This document shows, one piece after another, positions 1 through 9,802 of a DNA stretch of 35,461 nt. This stretch comes from Pseudomonadota bacterium (GTDB taxonomy: Bacteria > Pseudomonadota > Gammaproteobacteria > Steroidobacterales > Steroidobacteraceae): positions 1-35,461 of the forward strand of contig JAEYUC010000028.1 in the NCBI GenBank assembly GCA_023433705.1, given 5' to 3'. The notes under the pieces were generated by a model. It saw only the letters and a program-made list of their open reading frames with translations, was not told where the DNA came from and did not search any database. Position numbers and translations under genes: made by a program. Numbering within the stretch: position 1 is the stretch's first letter; each line of letters starts with the position of its first letter.

Positions 1-610
1 GCCCTGCCCCGTACACCACGGCGTGTTCGAGACCGCGAAATTGCGCGAGCGACAACGTGCTGGAGGCGATCGGGTGATTGGCCCGCAGCAGGCAGACGAA
101 GTGATGGTAGAACAGGTGTTTCTCGACGAACGACTTCTCGCGCAAGTCGGGGAAGTAACCCACCGCGAGATCGATTTCGCCGGTCTCGAGGCAACGCGGG
201 ATCTGCGCCGCACTCGCGGCCACCGAACGTACGGAGGCCCGCGGCGCGACCTGGCGGATGCGCCGCAGGATCTTCGGCATGAATACCATCTCGCCCAGGT
301 CCGTCATCGCGAACGTGAGCGTCTGCTCGGTGGTCGCGGGATCGAATCGGTCGTCCGCCGAGAAAGTTCCGTCGACCCGCACCAGCGCCTCGCGCAGCGG
401 CGCGATGAGGCCGCGCATGCGCGCCGTCGCCTCCATGCCGTGACCGACGCGATTGAACAGCGGATCGGAATATCGCACCCGTAGTTTGGCAAGCGCGGTG
501 CTCACCGCGGACTGGGCCATGCCGAGCTTCTGCGCGGCGGCGGTGACGCTGCCCTGCTCGTGGATGGTCAGGAGCACCCGCAACAGATTCAGATCGAAGG
601 AACGGTTCAT
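1..610 (-). CDS. LysR-family transcriptional regulator (partial, C-terminus outside window)
   Basis: Reading the minus strand from an ATG at 610 gives 203 open codons up to the window edge. The N-terminus (MNRSFDLNLLRVLLTIHEQG, then AAQKLGMAQSAVSTALAKLR and DPLFNRVGHGME) is a LysR winged helix-turn-helix of the NahR/NodD-like branch. From about residue 90 the effector-binding domain begins (LTFAMTDLGEMVFMPKIL). The gene is divergent from the TonB receptor/pobA pair, with about 130 bp between the starts containing a palindromic LysR-type site (669-687). By the usual logic of the family it probably autoregulates and controls the divergent aromatic-uptake genes with an aromatic co-inducer; that is inference. 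The effector and the missing C-terminal third cannot be judged. Confidence 0.9.
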   Translation of the reverse strand, partial: MNRSFDLNLLRVLLTIHEQGSVTAAAQKLGMAQSAVSTALAKLRVRYSDPLFNRVGHGMEATARMRGLIAPLREALVRVDGTFSADDRFDPATTEQTLTFAMTDLGEMVFMPKILRRIRQVAPRASVRSVAASAAQIPRCLETGEIDLAVGYFPDLREKSFVEKHLFYHHFVCLLRANHPIASSTLSLAQFRGLEHAVVYGAG

Positions 611-668
611 GGCTCACTCCCAGGCTCCGGCCACGCCTTCAAACTATCACGTCGAACGATACTCGATA

Positions 669-687
669 TTCAACGATCGCGATTGAA
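669..687. promoter_or_regulatory. Candidate LysR operator (inverted repeat, T-N11-A)
   Basis: TTCAA-CGATCGCGA-TTGAA is an inverted repeat with 5-bp arms and contains the T-N11-A pattern of LysR-type binding sites. It lies 59 bp upstream of the lysR start and 54 bp upstream of the receptor ATG, in the only divergent intergenic space here. Assignment is by pattern and position. Confidence 0.5.
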
Positions 688-740
688 GATGCCCCGCCCA
701 TTGCCTACCGTCACCGCGCGTGAACGACAGGAAGTTGGAC

Positions 741-3017
741 ATGAACACTCGAACAACATGGGTGCTGGCCGGCGCGACACTGAGCATCTGCGGTTCCATG
801 GCCTGGGCGCAGCAGGCCGTCGATCAACCGGCAGGCCTCGGCGAAATCATCGTCACCGCGCGCAGGATCTCGGAGAACCTGCAGGACACACCGGTCGCGG
901 TCACGGTGATCTCGGGCGCCGCGCTCGAGGAAAAGCAGATTTTCCGTACGGAGTATCTCGACCAGGTCGTCCCCAACCTGCAATTCGCCAATAACGCCCC
1001 GCTGGCCGGCAATAACGCGTCCTCGGCCGTATTCATCCGCGGCATCGGCCAGACTGATCCGACATCCACGGTGGATCCCGGCGTCGGTCTCTACATCGAT
1101 GAGGTGTACATCGGCAACGCCGTCGGCGGCTCCATGGCGCTGCGCGACATCGCCAATATCCAGGTGCTGCGCGGCCCGCAGGGCACGCTGTTCGGCCGCA
1201 ATACCATCGGCGGCGCCGTGCTGATCTCGACGAACGACCCCGGCGAGGATTTCGGCGGCACGGTGCGCGCGGGCTTCGGCACGGATAGTCTGCTCGACGG
1301 ATTCATCGCGCTCGACATTCCCTTCTCGGACAGCTTCAAGACGCGCTGGACCGTCGGCATGCGCAAGCAGGACGGCTACGTGACGCGGCCGGACGGCACC
1401 GATCTCGGCGACACCGATACGCTCACCGCCACCACGAAATGGGTGTTCACGCCTTCCGAGCGCATGCGCGCCGCGCTGACCCTCGATTACACGAAGTCGG
1501 ACGAGAACGGCAGTCCGCTCGTGTTCGCGGAAATAAACGAGGCGGCGACCTTCCCGCGCGTGGCGAGCCAGGATGCCGGCTGCCCGGGCGTGGTCTTCCC
1601 GACTTCCGGCCCCGTGCCGATGATCGACGACCCGCGCTGCGCGAACGATCTGCAGGGCCGCGGGCCCTTCGGGAACAACGGTAGTTTGCCGCTCACCAGC
1701 GAATTCGAGAACTTCGGGGCCGCGCTCAACCTTTCCTTCGACCTGACCGACTCGTTGACACTGAAGTCCATCACTTCGTACCGCGAAGTGGATTGGGTGG
1801 GCATCCGCGACGCGGACAACACACCACTGGCCATCCTGCACACGTTCTACGACGTGACGGGCGACCAGCTCAGCGAGGAACTGCAACTCACGTACGAATC
1901 GGAGAAGCTGGTCGGCGTCCTCGGCCTCTACTACTTCGAGCAGACTTCGGACGACATCGTCACGGTCGAGCTGAATCCCCCGCCGCCGGGCATCCAGCGC
2001 GACAGCGACAACAACCGGATCGACAACCAGAGCTGGGCCGCCTTCACGCAGTGGACGATCAACTTCACCGATGTGTTCTCGCTCACCGTCGGCGGACGCT
2101 ACACCGAGGACAGGAAGGACGCGTTCCCGGATCAGTTCGATCTCGCGACACCCGCCATCAAGCAGGTGCCCGCGCAGTGGTACAGCGACACCTTCAGTTC
2201 GTTCACGCCTTCGGGATCGATCACTCTGCATTGGACCGACAATGCGATGACGTACCTGAGTTACTCGGAGGGCTTCAAGGGCGGCGGATGGAACAGCCAT
2301 TTCAACGCCGTCCTGACGCCGGAGCAGCAGGCCGCGCTGCATCCGTTCGCGCCCGAGGAAGCGCAGACCATCGAGCTCGGCACGAAGCTCGAATTGGCGG
2401 GCAACACCGTGCGGCTCAACCTGGCGGTGTTCACGTCCGACTACACGAACATGCAGCTCACATATCGCGGCCCCGCGCCGAATGGCGTCGCGCCGTTCGT
2501 GACGAACGCGGGCGAGACCAGCATCGACGGCGCGGAGCTCGAGCTCACCTGGGCCGCGACCGACGCGCTGCGGGTCGACGCCAGCGTGGGCTACCTGGAT
2601 GCGACGATCGACGACCTTTCGAACATTCCCTTCGCGGTGCTGCCGCCGGGACTCGCGGAAGGCAACTTCCTGCCGTATGCGCCGGAATGGCAGGCTCATC
2701 TCGGCATCGGCTACACGGCACGCGCCGGCAACGTCGAAATCGTTCCCCGCGTCGACGCGTCTTACCAGTCACAGACGTTCTTCGATGCGACGGATACGCC
2801 CGAGATCGCGCAGCTCGACGACGTGACCACGATCAACTTCCAGCTCCAGTTGCGCACGGCGGACGAAGGCTGGAGCTTTACCGCGGGCGTGAACAACGCG
2901 ACCGACGAGCTGTACCCCGTCGCGGGCAACTCGTCGCTGACGACCGGCAGCGGATACGCCGAGATCGCGTACGCGCGGCCACGCGAGTGGTTCGCGACGA
3001 TCCAGTACGACTTCTGA
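741..3017 (+). CDS. TonB-dependent outer-membrane receptor
   Basis: A 758-aa receptor. The ATG at 741 is preferred over the in-frame GTG at 720 because AGGAAG sits about 7 nt upstream and a clean Sec signal peptide follows (MNTRTTWVLAGATLSICGSM, cleavage near AWA-QQ). A TonB box (GEIIVTARR) lies about 15 residues after the signal, followed by the plug domain (DTPVAVTVISGAAL; VFIRGIG; VLRGPQGTLFGRN) and a 22-strand-type barrel ending in the terminal aromatic residue (IQYDF). The family imports iron chelates, vitamins, sugars or aromatics across the outer membrane using TonB energy. Because pobA follows 8 bp downstream and a LysR gene diverges, an aromatic ligand such as a hydroxybenzoate or its ester or conjugate is more likely than a siderophore; that is inference. 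Related to receptors common in Sphingomonads and Steroidobacter-like bacteria. Confidence 0.93.
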   Translation: MNTRTTWVLAGATLSICGSMAWAQQAVDQPAGLGEIIVTARRISENLQDTPVAVTVISGAALEEKQIFRTEYLDQVVPNLQFANNAPLAGNNASSAVFIRGIGQTDPTSTVDPGVGLYIDEVYIGNAVGGSMALRDIANIQVLRGPQGTLFGRNTIGGAVLISTNDPGEDFGGTVRAGFGTDSLLDGFIALDIPFSDSFKTRWTVGMRKQDGYVTRPDGTDLGDTDTLTATTKWVFTPSERMRAALTLDYTKSDENGSPLVFAEINEAATFPRVASQDAGCPGVVFPTSGPVPMIDDPRCANDLQGRGPFGNNGSLPLTSEFENFGAALNLSFDLTDSLTLKSITSYREVDWVGIRDADNTPLAILHTFYDVTGDQLSEELQLTYESEKLVGVLGLYYFEQTSDDIVTVELNPPPPGIQRDSDNNRIDNQSWAAFTQWTINFTDVFSLTVGGRYTEDRKDAFPDQFDLATPAIKQVPAQWYSDTFSSFTPSGSITLHWTDNAMTYLSYSEGFKGGGWNSHFNAVLTPEQQAALHPFAPEEAQTIELGTKLELAGNTVRLNLAVFTSDYTNMQLTYRGPAPNGVAPFVTNAGETSIDGAELELTWAATDALRVDASVGYLDATIDDLSNIPFAVLPPGLAEGNFLPYAPEWQAHLGIGYTARAGNVEIVPRVDASYQSQTFFDATDTPEIAQLDDVTTINFQLQLRTADEGWSFTAGVNNATDELYPVAGNSSLTTGSGYAEIAYARPREWFATIQYDF

Positions 3018-3025
3018 GCGGCGGA

Positions 3026-4201
3026 GTGCCACGACAGCGCACACGCGTCGTCATCGTCGGAGCGGGACCCGCGGGCCTGCTGCTGGGACAGCTCCTGCTG
3101 CGCGAAGGCATCGACGCGATCATCCTGGAGAAACACCGCGCCGAGCACGTGCTCGGCCGGATCCGCGCCGGGGTGCTCGAACAAGGCACGGTCGAAGTGC
3201 TCGAACAGGCCGGCGTCGCGGCGCGACTGCACGAGGAAGCGCTCGTGCACGCGGGCGTCGAGATCGCGTTTCATGGCCAGCGTCACCGGGTCGCGCTGAA
3301 GGAACTGGCCGGAAAATCCGTGACGGTTTACGGCCAGACCGAGATCACACGCGATCTCATGAATGCGCGCGCCGCGGCGGGAGCACCGAGTGTTTACGAA
3401 GCCGATGACGTCGCGCTGCACGACTGGGATGGCGACTCGCCGCGCGTGAGCTATGAAAAGTACGGCGTGACGCACGAAATCGAATGCGAGTTCATCGCCG
3501 GCTGCGACGGTTATCACGGCGTCTGCCGGCGCAGTATTCCCGCCGAACGCATCCAGGTGTTCGAACGCGAGTATCCGTTCGGGTGGCTCGGCGTGCTGGC
3601 CGACGTGCATCCGCCCTGGGAGGAGTTGATCTACGCGAACTCCGAGCGCGGCTTCGCGCTCGCGAGCCTGCGGTCTCCGACTCGCGTGCGTTGCTACGTG
3701 CAGTGCCCGCGCGGCGATTCCGTCGAGGATTGGAGCGATACACGCTTCTGGGAAGAGTTCCGCCGGCGCATCGGCGCCGACATTCCGGCCGAAGTGACAT
3801 CCGCGCCGTCGCGCGAGAAGAGCATCGCGCCGTTGCGCAGCTTCGTGGTGGAACCGTTGCGCTTCGGGCGACTGTTCCTGGCCGGCGATGCCGCGCACAT
3901 CGTGCCGCCCACCGGCGCCAAGGGACTGAATCTCGCCGTCAGCGACGTGTTCTATCTACACGAGGCTCTGCGGGATGCCTGCCGCGAAAACCGCGAACGA
4001 CCGCTCGATCACTACTCACCGCGATGCCTGCGCCGCATCTGGAAGGCCGAGCGCTTCTCCTGGTGGATGACGCGCCAGTTGCACTCTTTCCCGGGCGACG
4101 CATTCGCGAAACGCATGCAGGAAACCGAGCTCGCCTACCTGTTCGAATCGCGCGCCGCGCAGACGAGCATGGCCGAGAACTACGTCGGCCTGCCCTACTG
4201 A
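3026..4201 (+). CDS. pobA: 4-hydroxybenzoate 3-monooxygenase
   Basis: A 391-aa flavoprotein (the Pseudomonas enzyme has 394 aa) converting 4-hydroxybenzoate to protocatechuate with O2 and NAD(P)H. Visible hallmarks: FAD GxGxxG (VGAGPAG, 11-17), the family signature GRIRAGVLEQG (44-54), the DG motif in GCDGYHGVCRRSIP, and the GD motif with active-site loop LFLAGDAAHIVPPTGAKGLN. The substrate-site Ser and Arg of the ASLRSPTRVRCYVQ stretch and the C-terminal ENYVGLPY also match the crystallised enzyme. The segment that sets pyridine-nucleotide preference reads EKHRAEHVLGR (35-45) and differs from the NADPH-type sequence. Start is GTG, 8 bp after the receptor stop, with only a weak GCGG-type ribosome site, so translational coupling to the receptor is likely. 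The protocatechuate ring-cleavage genes are not in the window. Confidence 0.95.
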   Translation: MPRQRTRVVIVGAGPAGLLLGQLLLREGIDAIILEKHRAEHVLGRIRAGVLEQGTVEVLEQAGVAARLHEEALVHAGVEIAFHGQRHRVALKELAGKSVTVYGQTEITRDLMNARAAAGAPSVYEADDVALHDWDGDSPRVSYEKYGVTHEIECEFIAGCDGYHGVCRRSIPAERIQVFEREYPFGWLGVLADVHPPWEELIYANSERGFALASLRSPTRVRCYVQCPRGDSVEDWSDTRFWEEFRRRIGADIPAEVTSAPSREKSIAPLRSFVVEPLRFGRLFLAGDAAHIVPPTGAKGLNLAVSDVFYLHEALRDACRENRERPLDHYSPRCLRRIWKAERFSWWMTRQLHSFPGDAFAKRMQETELAYLFESRAAQTSMAENYVGLPY

Positions 4202-4204
4202 GAC

Positions 4205-4221
4205 GGTGCCAGGCACGGAAA
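4205..4221. repeat. Short palindromic repeat, copy A (GGTGCC-GGCACGGAAA)
   Basis: GGTGCCAGGCACGGAAA lies just after the pobA stop, between two convergent genes. The reverse complement of 8349-8365 matches it at 16 of 17 positions, differing only at the central base. A degenerate relative is at 20390-20406. It resembles small REP-type elements seen in proteobacterial intergenic DNA. It could act as a bidirectional hairpin, but no T-tract follows. Confidence 0.55.
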
Positions 4222-4237
4222 TCCCGGGAGAAGCGGT

Positions 4238-5371
4238 CTAGTAACCCTTCCTGACGTCTACGACCGCGAGCAGCTTGTCTCCCGCCGCGAAGCGGCGCAC
4301 CTGCTCCTGCAGCACCAGCGCCCGTCCGCCCTGGCCAAGATCGGACTGCGCGGACATGTGCGGCGTGATGATCACGTTCTTCGCCTTCCACAGCGGGTGA
4401 TCCTTCGGCAGCGGCTCGGGCTCCGTGACGTCGAGGCCGGCGCCGGCGATCGTGCCGTTGTTGAGCGCAGCGACCAGGTCGTCAGTGACGACGCTGCCGC
4501 CGCGGCCGACATTGATGAAGAACGCATTCCTTTTCATGCGCGCGAACATCTTCGCGTCGAATAGATGGGTGGTCGCGGGGACGAGCGGCAGCGCCGACAC
4601 GACCACGTCCGCCTGAGAGATCAGCGTGGGTAGTTCGTCGGCGAGTCCGACGTAGCTCACGTACGGCGGGCCTTCCCGCGAGCTGTTGCGCGTCGCGATC
4701 ACCTTCATGCCGAGCGCATGCGCACGTTCGGCGACTTCGAGGCCGATGCCACCCAGGCCGACGACCAGCATGGTCTTTCCGGTCAGTGACTGCGGCTGCG
4801 CGCCGGAGAATCCGCCACCCCAGCCCTCGCCGCGAGCCTGGCGCGCGATGGAGACCTGCAGCGAACGCGACAATCCGTAGGTCAACGCGATGACGTGTTC
4901 CGCCATCACAGGACCCGCGACGGCGCGCATGTTGGTGAGTACGACGCCGGGCTTCTCGATCTCCTTCTTTCCGAGACATTCCTCGACGCCGGCGGAGTAA
5001 ACCGCCACCCAGCGCACGCGCTTCGCGGCCGCGAGCACCTTGTCGTTACAAACTACATTGTCGCCGCTCATGATCGCGTCCGCGTCGGCCGCGGCCGCCG
5101 CCATCTGCTCGGGGCCATTGACGACGACGAACTCGACGCCCGGCGCCATGGCCTTCAACACTTCGAGACTGCCCATCGGCGTGAGGACTATCTTCTTCGG
5201 AGCGCGCCATCCCGGCAGCTCACGCAGCGGCTTCTCGCTTTCCTGCAGACCCATCTCCTTGATCTGCGCGACGGCTTTCGGGTCCGGCGCGGGAGCGTCC
5301 TTCGCGGAAGCACTTGCGGCAAATACCCCGGATGCGGCCAGCAGAGCCACGGGAATCAATGGGTGACGCAT
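4238..5371 (-). CDS. Exported D-isomer-specific 2-hydroxyacid dehydrogenase
   Basis: A 377-aa protein. The ATG at 5371 is chosen because AAGGAG precedes it by 8 nt and a Sec signal peptide follows (MRHPLIPVALLAASGVFAAS, cleavage near ASA-KD). The fold is that of D-2-hydroxyacid dehydrogenases: nucleotide motif GLGGIG (205-210), and candidate catalytic Arg290 (NVGRGG), Glu319 (DVTEPEP) and His338 (TPHMS). After the second strand the sequence is ATRNSSR rather than an acidic residue, which favours NADP(H) over NAD(H). An exported member is odd because the periplasm holds no free pyridine nucleotide; either cofactor is carried through a folded-export route or the protein has another job. The gene converges on pobA; the substrate is unknown. 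Confidence 0.85.
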   Translation of the reverse strand: MRHPLIPVALLAASGVFAASASAKDAPAPDPKAVAQIKEMGLQESEKPLRELPGWRAPKKIVLTPMGSLEVLKAMAPGVEFVVVNGPEQMAAAAADADAIMSGDNVVCNDKVLAAAKRVRWVAVYSAGVEECLGKKEIEKPGVVLTNMRAVAGPVMAEHVIALTYGLSRSLQVSIARQARGEGWGGGFSGAQPQSLTGKTMLVVGLGGIGLEVAERAHALGMKVIATRNSSREGPPYVSYVGLADELPTLISQADVVVSALPLVPATTHLFDAKMFARMKRNAFFINVGRGGSVVTDDLVAALNNGTIAGAGLDVTEPEPLPKDHPLWKAKNVIITPHMSAQSDLGQGGRALVLQEQVRRFAAGDKLLAVVDVRKGY

Positions 5372-5586
5372 TACCTCTTCTCCTTTTGCATGTTCCGCAT
5401 CCATTCCGGCGCCGACATCTTGCCATGCAGACGCGGAAAGCAGGTCAGCTCCGTTACGAAATGGGGACGGCCGGCGGTCCATCGCTCGGCGCTTCCAATA
5501 GCTGGGGCGCGCCGCGGTAGCGAAACCCATCGCGTGGGCGACGGCCATGCCGTCAGCGCAGGCGCGCAGTAATCGCCGGGAGTCAT
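5371..5586 (-). other. Short ORF or remnant upstream of the dehydrogenase
   Basis: A 71-codon ORF on the minus strand ends in a TAA whose last base is the A of the downstream ATG (TAATG), the geometry of a coupled gene. The last ~32 residues (RPHFVTELTCFPRLHGKMSA...) read like real protein; the first half is arginine- and proline-rich and looks non-coding. A palindromic repeat (5604-5641) sits just upstream. It may be the 3' remnant of a gene truncated by that repeat, or chance. I recognise no family. The rest of 5372-5646 holds only the repeat and the dehydrogenase ribosome site. Confidence 0.25.
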
Positions 5587-5603
5587 CGAGCCAGTAATCG
5601 AGG

Positions 5604-5641
5604 TCTGTCCCCTTTTGCCAGGAAACGAGGAATGTCCCCAT
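5604..5641. repeat. REP-like palindromic element, copy 1
   Basis: A 38-nt stretch with core CCCCTTTTGC then GGAAACG, flanked by GGGGACA-type arms, lying 5 bp past the glgP stop. It matches 28957-28994 (inside pheT) at 30 of 38 positions counted by eye. Elements of this shape, GGGGTC(T/A)GACCCC arms around a TTTTGC..GGAAAC core, are familiar in proteobacterial genomes and are usually attributed to REP-associated Y1 transposases. No such transposase is in the window. Confidence 0.6.
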
Positions 5642-5646
5642 TTCCG

Positions 5647-8187
<2,541 letters not shown>

Positions 8188-8348
8188 GGAAGGTACTCCC
8201 CTGTTGTCATTGCTCTGGACCTGCAAGATTCGTGCAGAAAATATCGGGAAATGCCGCGCCGCGCCCGGCGCACCCTGCACCGAACCGATGCGCGCGCAAA
8301 CGGCACGGCTCGCCGACGGTGCAGAGGCCCTTGCTCGCTCTCCCGGAT

Positions 8349-8365
8349 TTTCCGTGCCAGGCACC
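8349..8365. repeat. Short palindromic repeat, copy B (inverted relative to copy A)
   Basis: TTTCCGTGCCAGGCACC is the reverse complement of GGTGCCTGGCACGGAAA and lies in the 211-bp gap between the glgP start and the stop of the upstream oxidoreductase gene. See copy A at 4205. Apart from this and a weak inverted repeat at 8221-8237, I see nothing in 8188-8398. Confidence 0.5.
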
Positions 8366-8398
8366 CTCTTCGTCACTGCGCTCGAATGAGCGCGTTCG

Positions 8399-9802
8399 TC
8401 ACTGGCTCTTCTGGTATGCCTGCATGATCGTCGCGTACTTCGTGATCATGTTGGGCACTTCCCAGTCGGGCAGTTTTCCCGCGCGCACATAGCCGAGGAA
8501 GTTGCGCGTCACCTGCGTGAAGTGCGCTTCGTGTCCGTCGTGGTACTTGTCGGGCACGACGACGACGTAGTGATCGCCTTCGCGCCGCACGTCGACGCCG
8601 GGCCAGGTCCTGGCGATATCCTGCATCGCCAACATCAGCGCCTTCTGGTGCTGCGCTGGCGTCACCGAGGGCGCGCGCTCGATGTACAACACGGGCCGGT
8701 AACCCTGCTCCGCACCCTGCCGGATCGTGAGCGACGCGCGTGTGCCGCGCATCACCGAGAAATGCGTGTCGCCCGCGCCCGGCGGCGCCTCGAACTCCCA
8801 GGTCACCGACACGCGCGCGTGCACGCCTTTGAGCGTGTACGTGAACTCCCCGTTCGACGGTGCGTGCAACACGCCGTCCTCGATGTACGGCTGCAGGAAG
8901 CCCGGAAAATCCTTCGCGCCGGTCACGCGACCGAACTGCTCGAGCGTGAGCGGCGTCGCCCAGCGCCGCGCGCTCAACACCTTCGCGTCCGAAGGCGACA
9001 ATGCGACGCCCGGAAATGCCTCCCACTGCACGAGATCCACCAGGTGCGTGGTGACGTCCACGATGCCGGCGCCCTGCTGCTCCGGATCGAAGAACCATTG
9101 CGGTCGCTTGAGTTGCGCGCCCGCGACCACTTTCGAGAAATTGTGCACGCTGATCTTCGTGATCGCCGGATCCTCGGGCGTGCCCTTCTCGAGCGTGCCG
9201 AACAGCGAGCGATGCTGCGAGAGCGCGCGTTGCAGCATCGTCGTGATCTCGAAGCGCTCGGTCATGATGTCGTACACCAGCACGCCGCGCGCATCCGCGG
9301 CCGCGAAGTTCTTTTGGAGTGCCCGAAGCTGCGCCGGCTTGATGATCATCGGCTTGTCGGCCAGCACGTGCATGCCGGCATGGATGCCGCGGCCGATGTA
9401 TTCGGACTTGCGCGCATTGTTGCCCGACAACACCAGCACGGTGGGATGCTCGAGCCTGGGCGGCGAATCGAACGTACCCAGCGCCTTGTCGACGTAATCG
9501 GCACCGGTGTAGACCTGCTCCACCCAGCGCGTTGGATCTTCCGCGCGCGAGTTGAAACTCTCGATGCGCTTGAGGTGCTGATCGAGATCGTCACCCTGCG
9601 GCGCGAAAACCCGCACGACGGGCGACACGCCGGGCAGCGCGAACTTCTGCACCAGCGCGGCATGAAAGTGCCCGGGTTCGAGGGTGACCAGCTGCACGGG
9701 ATCCTGCTTGCCACCGGCCTGCTCGTCGCTCGCGAGCGCGGCGAGCGGCGGGAAAATGACGGCCGCCACGAGGGCGGCCGTTATTTTCCAGGAACGCTTC
9801 AT
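8399..9802 (-). CDS. Exported Gfo/Idh/MocA-like oxidoreductase (Sec signal)
   Basis: A 467-aa protein with a Sec signal peptide (MKRSWKITAALVAAVIFPPL, cleavage near ALA-SD). The mature part starts with VQLVTLEPGHFHAALVQK, where other Gfo/Idh/MocA proteins have a glycine-rich nucleotide loop; here the loop is degenerate. Later features fit the family: VLVLSGNNARKSEYI, HVLADKPMII (the EKP position), and MTERFEIT. The C-terminal half resembles the oxidoreductase C-terminal domain found in secreted Bacteroidetes/Planctomycetes relatives. Its ATG overlaps the stop of the next gene upstream (TAATG at 9802), so the two are translationally coupled. Probably acts on sugars or glycosides in the periplasm with tightly bound cofactor, or has lost redox activity; neither can be settled here. 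Confidence 0.82.
   Translation of the reverse strand: MKRSWKITAALVAAVIFPPLAALASDEQAGGKQDPVQLVTLEPGHFHAALVQKFALPGVSPVVRVFAPQGDDLDQHLKRIESFNSRAEDPTRWVEQVYTGADYVDKALGTFDSPPRLEHPTVLVLSGNNARKSEYIGRGIHAGMHVLADKPMIIKPAQLRALQKNFAAADARGVLVYDIMTERFEITTMLQRALSQHRSLFGTLEKGTPEDPAITKISVHNFSKVVAGAQLKRPQWFFDPEQQGAGIVDVTTHLVDLVQWEAFPGVALSPSDAKVLSARRWATPLTLEQFGRVTGAKDFPGFLQPYIEDGVLHAPSNGEFTYTLKGVHARVSVTWEFEAPPGAGDTHFSVMRGTRASLTIRQGAEQGYRPVLYIERAPSVTPAQHQKALMLAMQDIARTWPGVDVRREGDHYVVVVPDKYHDGHEAHFTQVTRNFLGYVRAGKLPDWEVPNMITKYATIMQAYQKSQ

Noticed and set aside
711..2699. 662-codon open frame on the minus strand
   Set aside because: Antisense to the clearly real TonB receptor; low-complexity Arg/Ala/Val-rich product with no motif, typical of a high-GC shadow frame.
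3018..4201. A longer pobA frame open from 1793
   Set aside because: The part before 3026 lies out of frame inside the TonB receptor; PobA similarity begins at the GTG.
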